Of a DNA stretch of 6,811 nucleotides, positions 1 to 6,660 are shown piece by piece. The DNA is from CAZVAO01 sp964625175 (GTDB lineage Bacteria; Bacillota; UBA994; PWPR01), in NCBI GenBank assembly GCA_964625175.1, contig CAZVAO010000113.1, positions 1-6,811 of the forward strand, written 5' to 3'. The position numbers and the translations under genes are program-made. Position 1 is the first letter of the stretch. The number at the start of each line of letters is the position of its first letter. The notes under the pieces were generated by a model, which had not been told where the DNA came from, ran no database searches, and worked only from the letters and a program-made list of their open reading frames with translations.

Positions 1-512
1 ATCAATAAATCCTTGATGATCTCAAAATCAACATAGGATTCATCCAGTTCGAAAATGTCTAAGATATGCACATCTTGATAAAGCTGATGATTCTTTTCGA
101 GAGCAAGCCCTTCCAACGTTTCCGTTAGCTGAATACTCTGGATATAATCACTACCCTCGCCACGAGCTGCAACCATATAATCCTCAATACTGCGCGAACC
201 CGCTTTGTCATTATTTTTTCCACTGCTTTTACGATGAGTCCCCTGGCGCTCTTCTAACATCTCGATAATATAGTCGGCTGCAGAACGCTCATTAGAATCA
301 GAGGGGATATCTCGCGGCCCAATCGTTGCAAAATTTACTGCTCCATGTGGATCACGTAGTAAATTCGCAAGTTGAACAATAATCAATATGACTGGTAATA
401 CAATAATTGCTAAGCCTGCGACGGCACCGATCCTCCCTGCAAACATGGCAAGGACCATAACACCTGTACCTAATACCATCAATATGCCCAGAATTGCTTT
501 AATTACTTTCAT
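1..512 (-). CDS. Two-helix membrane protein of unknown function (partial, runs off left edge)
   Basis: This is an open frame that is not closed within the window. It reads leftward from an ATG at 512-510 and gives 170 residues before the edge. The start is supported by an AAGGTGG ribosome binding site 5 nt upstream. The N-terminus has two hydrophobic segments, at about residues 5-24 and 29-52, with a short turn between them that includes Arg27. A hydrophilic, charged region follows, probably cytoplasmic: Lys/Ser/Asn-rich at about 92-108, and acidic with alternating hydrophobics at about 130-170. I recognise no family. The gene starts 29 nt after the stop of the actin-like gene, so the two are probably co-transcribed. 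A role as a membrane partner or anchor for the actin-like protein is inferred from position only. The C-terminus is missing, so a further domain cannot be excluded. Confidence 0.8.
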   Translation of the reverse strand, partial: MKVIKAILGILMVLGTGVMVLAMFAGRIGAVAGLAIIVLPVILIIVQLANLLRDPHGAVNFATIGPRDIPSDSNERSAADYIIEMLEERQGTHRKSSGKNNDKAGSRSIEDYMVAARGEGSDYIQSIQLTETLEGLALEKNHQLYQDVHILDIFELDESYVDFEIIKDLL

Positions 513-541
513 ATAATCCACCTTCCCTATACTTTAGCGTA

Positions 542-1687
542 TTAGCTACGAAAAACACCATCTTCATCTTGGGTTGTGGCACCTTGTTTCTTCTGTTGAT
601 ATCGCCCACTTACTGAAACATAATATCCTCGGACATTAGCCATTAATGGGTCATCAATAACCTCAACATCAAGATCCGTTACATAAGTTTGAAGATAGTC
701 CCGAATCATGTATGATCCTCCACCTACAAAATAGGCCTTGTGAATCTGTCTCTTATCAATATCATTGTCCCGAAGCACTTTCAACAAACGGTTAACCATA
801 TGAACCGTGAAATCTCGGAAGAATACCTTCCCCATCGCTTCAATATTAATCTTATCACCCTGACGAGTCAATAGCACCCCATTGTAACGCCGTAACGCAA
901 TCCCCACTTGTTGGCGATTCACTTCAATATCATAATTGCGTCTTAGCGCCTCCGCAATTAAACTCAGTGGTTCCGCAATCCCAGAATTAAACCCAAAGCT
1001 GTCTTCAAATTCACCGCCAGCTAGTACAGCTACATCTGTTGTAAACCCACCAACATCAACGATTAGGTTATAGGCATCAACAATCTCATAGAGAGAACTT
1101 CTGCTGATGCTAGGATCTTCTCCTGTAACATAGGCAAGGGCAGCTGCAGAGCTCTCTGGCATGATGATAATCTCATGGATGTTGAGCTGAATCTTCGCCT
1201 GCTCAAAAGCAGGGTTTAAAAATTCGATAGTGTGCTCCCCCAACAATCTTTTGCGAACCAGCTCTTGATGGGTAGGATATTGCCAATATTCCTCTGCTGA
1301 TAGGCCTATGCCTAGTTTAATATCAACAACCTTGTTTAATTCCTTTGGATCAAAAAGTGAGTAGGCCATGATCGTTAGGACAGAGTGTGCCATATAAGGG
1401 AAATCAGCCTTATTGCCCCCTTCTTCTCGGTTCATTGCACGGTTCTGGCTGTATTTATATGCCATCCCCCCAACAAACCAACGACCCAGATCTTCTCCGT
1501 TGCTACGAATCTGAACATCCAGTAGATTAATCGGATGAGATCGATCTACGGAAAGCTTTCGCCGTTCGCGCCCCGGAGCAATCAAGTTTACCATTCCTAA
1601 TTCTTGAGTGGCTGTTTTTACCTTAATTATTTCATTTCCGTAGTCAATGCCTATCGGAATTAAGTTGGAAATATTATTATTTGTCAC
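542..1687 (-). CDS. ParM/StbA-type actin-like ATPase
   Basis: This 381-residue protein belongs to the actin/Hsp70/ParM ATPase superfamily. It shows the expected nucleotide-binding landmarks in order. Phosphate-1 is at residues 12-24 (IGIDYGNEIIKVK), and a connect-1-like PESSAAALAYV lies at 177-187. Phosphate-2 is at 207-222 (NLIVDVGGFTTDVAVL), and the adenosine motif is at 318-332 (AYFVGGGSYMIRDYL). The C-terminal DPLMANVRGYYV (346-357) is typical of ParM/Alp-type proteins rather than MreB. Such proteins form dynamic filaments that segregate plasmids or position cargo. The start is GTG at 1687-1685, with AGGAGG 7 nt upstream. It lies 34 nt after the asparaginase gene and 29 nt before a membrane-protein gene. 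No parR-like DNA-binding gene or parC-like repeat array is visible, so plasmid partition is not supported here. A chromosomal cytoskeletal role is possible. The family call is strong; the cellular role is unknown. Confidence 0.88.
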   Translation of the reverse strand: MTNNNISNLIPIGIDYGNEIIKVKTATQELGMVNLIAPGRERRKLSVDRSHPINLLDVQIRSNGEDLGRWFVGGMAYKYSQNRAMNREEGGNKADFPYMAHSVLTIMAYSLFDPKELNKVVDIKLGIGLSAEEYWQYPTHQELVRKRLLGEHTIEFLNPAFEQAKIQLNIHEIIIMPESSAAALAYVTGEDPSISRSSLYEIVDAYNLIVDVGGFTTDVAVLAGGEFEDSFGFNSGIAEPLSLIAEALRRNYDIEVNRQQVGIALRRYNGVLLTRQGDKINIEAMGKVFFRDFTVHMVNRLLKVLRDNDIDKRQIHKAYFVGGGSYMIRDYLQTYVTDLDVEVIDDPLMANVRGYYVSVSGRYQQKKQGATTQDEDGVFRS

Positions 1688-1721
1688 CGTATGTCCTCCT
1701 AGCTCTCACTCAGCGTAGCTA

Positions 1722-2693
1722 TTAATCTTGAGCAAAAAGGGCATCTACCGCACCCCTATTCAACTTAGCACTGAGTGCCAATAGTAATCGAATGCGCGCT
1801 TTAGGACCGCTCCAACGACCACCTAAGACTGCCCCCATGGCATGTAACTTACCAGCACTCCCATAGTTAACGCCCACACGTCCAGAGAAACAGCGCGAGC
1901 AAATAATCACAATGACGCCTGCTTCCAGCGCGGCTTGGAGCGATTTCACCATAGGAGCTGGCAGATTCCCAAGTCCCATGGACTCAACAACCAAACCTTG
2001 ATAGCCATTCTCTACATGGAAATCGACAATATCGCCATTCATTCCAGTCACTGCTTTAATCAAACCAACTTTAGCAATAATTCGATTTGGCTGCGCAATA
2101 ATGGGCAAGCGCTTGATAGGGCGATAGAAAAAAACGCGTTCTTGGTCAACGACGCCCAGCACACCCACCTCTAAACTTTGAAAAGCATTCAGGTTACTTG
2201 TATGGGTTTTCGTCACGTTCCGTGCGGCATGAATCTGCCCCCCCATTACAACCATAACACCTAAGCCCATGGCTTGGGGACTAGCCGCTACTCGAACTGC
2301 ATCAAGCAAGTTGGCGTGACCATCGTAATTGATATCCGTATGTCTCCGCATGGCCCCAACGATAATAACTGGCTTCTGCGAAAAGTAGAGTGAATCCATA
2401 AAACAAGCAGCCTCTTCAAGGGTATCTGTGCCATGGGTAACGACAATGCCCCTGACATCTTCCCGTTGGGAGTACTCTTTAATAAGTCGGTAGAGCCGCA
2501 AAAGTTTCTTGGGATCCATCTGGGAACTCGGATAATTGCCAAAGTTATTAATGATTGTATTGAATTTCTCTTTGATCTCTGGCACGCCATCTAAAATATC
2601 TTGGCCTTTGAGAGATGGTTGAGATAGGTTCTCTTTACTACTAGAGCGGGAGGCAATTGTTCCTCCTGTAAAAATGATTGCAATTTTAGACAT
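1722..2693 (-). CDS. L-asparaginase, cytoplasmic type
   Basis: This 323-residue enzyme hydrolyses L-asparagine to L-aspartate and ammonia. The family signatures line up with the numbering of E. coli AnsB. TGGTIAS at 9-15 supplies the nucleophile Thr12. SSQMD at 56-60 is the substrate-binding serine loop. HGTDTLEE at 87-94 supplies Thr89-Asp90, and NVTKT at 159-163 supplies Lys162. The C-terminal domain has the usual MGLGNLP (239-245), a CSRCFSGRV stretch (265-273) and GPKARI (296-301). There is no signal peptide, which suggests a cytoplasmic type I-like enzyme. The flexible lid segment (about 16-29) is Ser/Lys-rich and lacks the tyrosine found at position 25 of AnsB. The start is ATG at 2693-2691, with a GAGAGGA ribosome binding site about 9 nt upstream. 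It is the first gene of a leftward operon with the actin-like ATPase. Activity on related amides cannot be excluded. Confidence 0.93.
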   Translation of the reverse strand: MSKIAIIFTGGTIASRSSSKENLSQPSLKGQDILDGVPEIKEKFNTIINNFGNYPSSQMDPKKLLRLYRLIKEYSQREDVRGIVVTHGTDTLEEAACFMDSLYFSQKPVIIVGAMRRHTDINYDGHANLLDAVRVAASPQAMGLGVMVVMGGQIHAARNVTKTHTSNLNAFQSLEVGVLGVVDQERVFFYRPIKRLPIIAQPNRIIAKVGLIKAVTGMNGDIVDFHVENGYQGLVVESMGLGNLPAPMVKSLQAALEAGVIVIICSRCFSGRVGVNYGSAGKLHAMGAVLGGRWSGPKARIRLLLALSAKLNRGAVDALFAQD

Positions 2694-2724
2694 ATATCCC
2701 CGTTCCTCTCACAGCTCTTAATAA

Positions 2725-2753
2725 TATTCTATCAAAATTTACTGTCTGAAGTA
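2725..2753 (-). promoter_or_regulatory. Candidate extended -10 promoter of the asparaginase operon
   Basis: Read on the minus strand, TGA-TAGAAT (2733 to 2725) matches an extended -10 element (TGn plus five of six bases of TATAAT). A poor -35 (TTACTT, 2753 to 2748) lies 17 nt upstream. The predicted start near 2718 gives a 5' leader of about 25 nt that just includes the GAGAGGA ribosome binding site of the asparaginase. The assignment is by eye; the extended -10 is the main support. Confidence 0.5.
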
Positions 2754-2794
2754 AGAGCATAACTCCGATAAACGCTATTTAAACTTTAAAATAT

Positions 2795-2832
2795 TTGATA
2801 TTCTTTTCTTTTATTGTCTGATATGCTATTTT
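2795..2832 (+). promoter_or_regulatory. Candidate promoter region of the prepilin peptidase gene
   Basis: Two weak alternatives overlap in this AT-rich stretch. One is TTGATA (2795-2800) as -35, with a poor TGATAT -10 18 nt later. The other is an extended -10, TGC-TATTTT (2824-2832), without a good -35. Either would start transcription 45 to 60 nt upstream of the ATG at 2887. The rest of the 2694-2886 intergenic region holds the divergent promoter and a short inverted repeat, and no gene. Confidence 0.35.
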
Positions 2833-2845
2833 AGAGATATCGATT

Positions 2846-2856
2846 GGTTATCAACC
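2846..2856. repeat. Short inverted repeat GGTT-ATC-AACC
   Basis: A four-base inverted repeat with a three-base centre lies between the candidate promoter and the start of the prepilin peptidase gene. It could be a small operator or a weak hairpin. It is short enough to be chance, and the flanking bases do not extend the symmetry. Confidence 0.25.
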
Positions 2857-2886
2857 GTCAACACCACAAATAAAAGGAATACTATT

Positions 2887-3624
2887 ATGCTAATGATGAT
2901 TCTGCTTTTCTTCATCTTAGGGCTAATTTTGGGCTCTTTCTATAATGTTTGTATCTATCGCATTCCAGTTGATCAGAGTGTCGTTTTTGGCCGATCCCAT
3001 TGTGGCAGTTGTGACCATGTGCTTGGTCCCCTTGATATGATCCCTGTGCTCTCCTATGTTCTGTTGCGAGGGAAGTGCCGCTATTGTGGTGTAGCGTTTA
3101 GTCCACGCTATGCGCTTGTAGAGCTACTCACCGGGCTGCTATTTGCTCTAACTTTTCACTTGACAGGGCTAGAGCTTGAACTAATCCCGCGTTTAGTTAT
3201 GGTCTCACTCTTGATTATTATTACCTTTATCGATATTGATCATATGATTATTCCGTTTCGTCTCACGATTACTGGCGGCGTCCTTGCTCTAATATGGCAA
3301 ATAACCGCTGGGACACAGAGCTGGATCTCTGTAGCGTTGGGCTTTGTGCTCGGATTTGGCCTATTGGCAATCTTTGTTTTCTTTGGCGGTATGGGTGGTG
3401 GCGATGCTTTCTTGGGTGGCATGTTTGGACTTTATTTTGGGCTAACACAAACCTTTGCACTTCTAATGATATCGTTTATCATTGGCGGCCTTTTCAGTAT
3501 CTATGTTCTGTTGACTGGTCGGCGTAAGCGCCACGAAAAGCTACCATTTGGACCTTTCCTAGCCCTAGCTGGCTTGATTATGCTTTTTTGGGGGCCACAG
3601 ATCCTAAATTGGTATGGCTTTTAA
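2887..3624 (+). CDS. Type IV prepilin peptidase (leader peptidase / N-methyltransferase type)
   Basis: This 245-residue polytopic membrane protease cleaves the leader of type IV pilins and pseudopilins. The family's N-terminal methyltransferase-type domain is present (GSFYNVCIYRIP, 16-27). Its zinc-type cysteine pairs are Cys39/Cys42 and Cys64/Cys67, flanking a DMIPVLSY segment. The aspartyl protease core has FIDIDHMIIP at 114-123 (catalytic Asp116 by comparison with the family's D-x6-P pattern) and GGMGGGD at 167-173 (catalytic Asp173). LPFGPFLALAG (219-229) is the usual late motif. About seven hydrophobic helices are visible. The lysine that commonly follows the second aspartate (GDxK) is replaced: this protein reads GDAFLGG. 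The start ATG has AAAAGGA 8 nt upstream; two further ATGs lie at codons 3 and 4. It is transcribed alone, with no pilus gene in the window, and ends at a palindromic terminator. The substrate pilins are therefore unknown. Confidence 0.93.
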   Translation: MLMMILLFFILGLILGSFYNVCIYRIPVDQSVVFGRSHCGSCDHVLGPLDMIPVLSYVLLRGKCRYCGVAFSPRYALVELLTGLLFALTFHLTGLELELIPRLVMVSLLIIITFIDIDHMIIPFRLTITGGVLALIWQITAGTQSWISVALGFVLGFGLLAIFVFFGGMGGGDAFLGGMFGLYFGLTQTFALLMISFIIGGLFSIYVLLTGRRKRHEKLPFGPFLALAGLIMLFWGPQILNWYGF

Positions 3625-3655
3625 GACAATATGAAATCTTGATTAATCATCCAAT

Positions 3656-3683
3656 AGGGCACCTCGGATATCCGAGGTGCCCT
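3656..3683. terminator. 28-bp perfect palindrome between convergent genes, probable terminator
   Basis: The sequence is a perfect palindrome of 14 + 14 bases centred between 3669 and 3670 (arm AGGGCACCTCGGAT). It lies 31 nt after the prepilin peptidase stop and 35 nt beyond the stop of the convergent MATE gene. On the plus strand the hairpin is followed by a short broken T stretch (TTTCT), which suits termination in that direction. On the minus strand there is no T run, so termination there would be weaker. A GC-rich stem in a convergent gap is typical of a shared terminator. Confidence 0.8.
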
Positions 3684-3718
3684 TTCTAATCCTTGTTTTT
3701 ATGTAGATTGTGGCGACT

Positions 3719-5092
3719 TTAGCTGGCTGCCTGCACGCGATGTGTCTTCCAAGCTCCCTTGCGAAAATAATAGTAGAGAATAAATGACTCGATCACTTCA
3801 GCAACCAGATAACTGACGGCTACCATCTGGTATGGTAGTTTCAAGACATGAACAACAACAAATAAGAAAGGAATCTGCACAAGCCACCGGCCAACTAAGC
3901 TTGAAATCACGAATGGGAAATTGTACCCCGCACCGTTGAACGCACATCCAAGGCTCAGCGCTACACAAAAAATAACGGATCCGATCATCAAGATTCGGAG
4001 GACAATACTACCTGAAGCAATAACAGCAGCATCATTGACAAAAACACCCATTATTTGACTTGAGAAAATAGCAACAAAAATAGCGAGTAACCCCAGAATC
4101 AGGAATCCCAACCGGGCAGCCGCATAAGCCGTTTCTTCTGCGCGTCGGACCTTCTCTGCACCTAAATTCTGTCCGACAATTGCACCACCGCCATCATAAA
4201 GTCCCATCATAACCTTAAAATTAAAATCAGTTAGTCGGAATGAAATCCCGAAAGCAGCCACGATGACAGTCCCATAAGAAGCCAAAAACTTCATTATGAC
4301 AATTCCCGCAATCTCACGCGCTGTCATCTCAATCCCAACGGGCAATCCAATTAAAATCAATTTTTTATCAATTTCTTTGTTGAAATGGAATAATCCACGA
4401 ACTCGGATCTGAATATTACTCCATCCTCGCCAAAGGATTATAAACCCAAATAGGAACACCACTAGGCTGGATAGGCAAGTGGCTAATGCTGCTCCAGCAA
4501 CCCCCATCCCGAATCCAGATAAGCCCAGAAAGGGAATCGTATCAAACATCAAGATGGGATCCAACACCATGTTAAGCAGGGCCACCATGATGGTTAGAAT
4601 CATCGGCTTACGTGAATCACCAATACAGCGTAGCGCTGTAATAAAAGTCGAAGCAGTAAAGAAAACCGGTAAGAAAAAGATTCGGAGGCGCCCATAGTTC
4701 ATGGCGTATTGCAACACTTGCGGATCATCAGTTAAAAACCGCAACAATGGTTCTAAGGCAAAACTCATGACGGCCATCGTACCGACAGCCATTATGAACT
4801 TGAAAACAATGGTCTGCTCAATCGCTTCTGCTGTTTCTTGACGATTACCAGCACCGTAAGACTGGGAGATCAATGAAACGGAACTAATACCAATAATACT
4901 GCTCAGCACCCATACTAAAAAGTACACAGAGTTAAAAATCGTAATGGAAGCAACGGCCTCTGCCGAGATTTTACCAATCCAAAACATATCCACTAAGCTA
5001 TAGACCGTTTCTGTCAATGAACCTAAAATAGCGGGTATTGCCATGTATAGCAGATTGCCGTTAATGCTTCCTATTGTCAAATCGCGTTTCAC
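3719..5092 (-). CDS. MATE-family multidrug efflux transporter, second gene of tandem pair
   Basis: This 457-residue inner-membrane protein of the MATE family (multidrug and toxic compound extrusion) exports drugs in exchange for Na+ or H+. The length and about 12 hydrophobic helices fit the family, with two pseudo-symmetric halves. Typical motifs are AIPAILG at 18-24 and VDMFWIG at 34-40. Asp35 sits where the TM1 cation/proton aspartate of NorM lies (inferred). SQSYGAG is near 76-82, a second-half IVGQNLGA is in the middle, and the C-terminus is basic. The start is GTG at 5092-5090, with a strong GGGGGGTGA ribosome binding site upstream. MKRDLTIGS at the N-terminus mirrors MKRNLTEGS of the upstream paralogue. 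Only 45 nt separate it from that gene, without a promoter or terminator in the gap, so the two are probably one operon. Drug substrate cannot be deduced. Confidence 0.93.
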   Translation of the reverse strand: MKRDLTIGSINGNLLYMAIPAILGSLTETVYSLVDMFWIGKISAEAVASITIFNSVYFLVWVLSSIIGISSVSLISQSYGAGNRQETAEAIEQTIVFKFIMAVGTMAVMSFALEPLLRFLTDDPQVLQYAMNYGRLRIFFLPVFFTASTFITALRCIGDSRKPMILTIMVALLNMVLDPILMFDTIPFLGLSGFGMGVAGAALATCLSSLVVFLFGFIILWRGWSNIQIRVRGLFHFNKEIDKKLILIGLPVGIEMTAREIAGIVIMKFLASYGTVIVAAFGISFRLTDFNFKVMMGLYDGGGAIVGQNLGAEKVRRAEETAYAAARLGFLILGLLAIFVAIFSSQIMGVFVNDAAVIASGSIVLRILMIGSVIFCVALSLGCAFNGAGYNFPFVISSLVGRWLVQIPFLFVVVHVLKLPYQMVAVSYLVAEVIESFILYYYFRKGAWKTHRVQAAS

Positions 5093-5137
5093 CTCTTCAC
5101 CCCCCTACGTGCCGATTATGGACGACTCCTAATCACT

Positions 5138-6523
5138 TTAGTCCAGCACCACTTCACGTGTCACCACGCGGTGCTTTTTCCACTTACCCTTGTAGTAATA
5201 AAGGCTTAAAACAAGAGACTCTGTTATTTCAGCTGCGGCATAACCGAAAACGGCATACGTGAAAGGTAGTTTTAATACAATGACTGAAATCCACAGCCAG
5301 GGGATTTGGATTCCCCAACGCGCTACCATACTAGCGATCATGAAAGGGGTATTGTACCCAGAACCAGAAAAAGCACTGCTCAGGCCAAACCCAATACTGA
5401 GTAGCATAATGCCAAATCCCATGACTCTAATCATAATCGTACCGTGATAGATTACACCCGCATCACCTACAAAGAATTGTACGATTTGTGGAGCAAACAT
5501 AAATGCCCCAATATAAAGCAAACAATTAAATGAAAATGCGAGAAATGCTGCCATTTGAGCCGACTGCATGGCTCGTTTTACTTTCTGAGCCCCCAGGTTT
5601 TGACCAACGATTGTGCCTGAGCCATCTGTCAATCCCACCATCATCATAAAAGCCAGACTTGTTAAACGGAATGTAATCCCAATCGCTGCCACAACGCTTG
5701 TTCCGTAAGTCGACATTAACCGCAAAACAATAAACCCAGCACTCTCACGAGCCAGCATTTCGATACCAATAGGCAATCCGATTAGTATTAGCTTTTTATC
5801 AATCTCAGGTTTTAATTTGAATAAGCCCTTCAAAGAAATTTTGATGTTTGACTTCCCAGAAAGTAGAAAATAGAATCCGAGCAAAAAGGATACCAAACCT
5901 GAAATACCTGTTGCCCAGGCCGCTCCCTGAATTCCGAGACCCATTCCTTTTATCCCTAGATAAGGAACCGTTTCGAACATCAAAATAGGATCTAGGATTA
6001 TATTCATTACAGACGAAATCAGCATAAGATACATTGGCTTCTTGGAATCACCAATGCACCGCATGGCAGTCGATAGCGTTACCGATGAAAACATAATCGG
6101 AAGAAAGGCCAGACGGATATAACCGTATTGCAAAGCCAAAGTAATCACTTCGTTATCATTTGTTAGAAAGCCAATGAGGGTATTCAACAATGGAAAGACG
6201 ATTATCATGGTAATGAAAGCCACTAAACCCTTAAAAGAAATCGTTTGCTCAATAATTTCCTTCGTTTTTTTCTGATCACCTGCTCCGTAGGACTGGGCAA
6301 TTAATGATACGGATGAGGTACCAATAATACTGCTCAAAATCCAAAACATAAAAAGTATGGTTGTGAATACGGTTACGCCTGCCACTGCGGCTGCAGAGAT
6401 CCGTCCTATCCAAAACATATCGACTATGTCGTATAGAGATCGTGCGATTTGCCCCATGATTGCGGGTATTGCCATGTATAGTAAGTTATTTGTAATACTG
6501 CCCTCTGTTAGATTGCGCTTCAT
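5138..6523 (-). CDS. MATE-family multidrug efflux transporter, first gene of tandem pair
   Basis: This 461-residue MATE-family antiporter has about 12 membrane helices. It has the same landmarks as its downstream neighbour: AIPAIMG at 18-24, VDMFWIG at 34-40 with Asp35, QSYGAG near 77-82, and IVGQNLGAQKVKRA in the second half. In an ungapped comparison the two paralogues share 64 of the first 100 residues, so this is a tandem duplication. I place the start at ATG 6523-6521. It has an AGGGGGT ribosome binding site ending 6 nt upstream, and its MKRNLTEGS matches the neighbour's N-terminus. The frame stays open nine codons further up to a TTG at 6550, but that codon lies inside the T tract of a terminator and has no ribosome binding site. 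The gene is preceded by a leader with a small ORF and a terminator, implying inducible expression. Exported compounds are unknown. Confidence 0.93.
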   Translation of the reverse strand: MKRNLTEGSITNNLLYMAIPAIMGQIARSLYDIVDMFWIGRISAAAVAGVTVFTTILFMFWILSSIIGTSSVSLIAQSYGAGDQKKTKEIIEQTISFKGLVAFITMIIVFPLLNTLIGFLTNDNEVITLALQYGYIRLAFLPIMFSSVTLSTAMRCIGDSKKPMYLMLISSVMNIILDPILMFETVPYLGIKGMGLGIQGAAWATGISGLVSFLLGFYFLLSGKSNIKISLKGLFKLKPEIDKKLILIGLPIGIEMLARESAGFIVLRLMSTYGTSVVAAIGITFRLTSLAFMMMVGLTDGSGTIVGQNLGAQKVKRAMQSAQMAAFLAFSFNCLLYIGAFMFAPQIVQFFVGDAGVIYHGTIMIRVMGFGIMLLSIGFGLSSAFSGSGYNTPFMIASMVARWGIQIPWLWISVIVLKLPFTYAVFGYAAAEITESLVLSLYYYKGKWKKHRVVTREVVLD

Positions 6524-6529
6524 GAGCCC

Positions 6530-6536
6530 ACCCCCT
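6530..6536 (-). promoter_or_regulatory. Ribosome binding site that fixes the MATE start
   Basis: On the minus strand AGGGGGT lies 6 nt before ATG 6523-6521 and directly after the leader terminator. It supports the 461-residue start over the longer open frame. Its position means that only transcripts that pass the terminator carry it. Confidence 0.75.
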
Positions 6537-6548
6537 CTATTTATAAAC

Positions 6549-6573
6549 AAAAAAAGCCACGCATACGCATGAC
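6549..6573 (-). terminator. Intrinsic terminator (attenuator) in the MATE leader
   Basis: On the minus strand, GTCATGC (6573 to 6567), loop GTAT and GCGTGGC (6562 to 6556) form a 7-bp stem: five Watson-Crick pairs and two G-U wobbles. Seven T residues follow (6555 to 6549). This is a textbook intrinsic terminator, but it sits before the first MATE gene's ribosome binding site and not after a gene. It should end transcription before the transporter unless the hairpin is prevented from forming. The wobble pairs make it moderately weak, which suits a conditional terminator. Confidence 0.78.
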
Positions 6574-6593
6574 AAGAAACACCCTATATAAGT

Positions 6594-6631
6594 TAGGTTA
6601 CTGCCTTGCTGAAATGGCCTTCAGTAACCTA
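6594..6631 (-). repeat. Perfect 10-bp inverted repeat with 18-nt loop in the MATE leader RNA
   Basis: On the minus strand TAGGTTACTG (6631 to 6622) pairs perfectly with CAGTAACCTA (6603 to 6594) around an 18-nt loop. The end of the left arm can instead form a smaller hairpin with the loop (CTGAA with TTCAG). The right arm's CCTA can weakly pair with a second TAGG at 6586-6583. Such mutually exclusive pairings, placed between a leader ORF and a terminator, are typical of an attenuator RNA. Confidence 0.65.
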
Positions 6632-6660
6632 TATGGATAACAAGATACATGAAGACGTAT

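Noticed and set aside
542..1687. Plasmid partition locus (parMRC) around the actin-like gene
   Set aside because: No parR-like gene and no array of direct repeats is visible on either side within the window.
1935..2590. Open frames at 1935-2174 (+) and 2288-2590 (-) within the asparaginase gene
   Set aside because: They overlap a gene with complete catalytic motifs, have no ribosome binding site of note and encode no recognisable domain.
3240..3527. Open frames on both strands inside the prepilin peptidase gene
   Set aside because: They are shadows of the coding frame that holds both catalytic aspartates.
4479..5447. Plus-strand open frames at 4479-4697, 5074-5262 and 5259-5447
   Set aside because: They are antisense to the two MATE genes; their composition reflects the opposite strand and no start signals support them.
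6524..6550. Longer MATE start, nine codons upstream (TTG at 6550)
   Set aside because: The codon lies in the terminator's T tract, has no ribosome binding site, and the extra residues are absent from the paralogue.
6357..6572. Plus-strand open frame of 71 codons across the MATE start and leader terminator
   Set aside because: It is antisense to the MATE N-terminus and to the terminator stem, and its sequence shows no family features.
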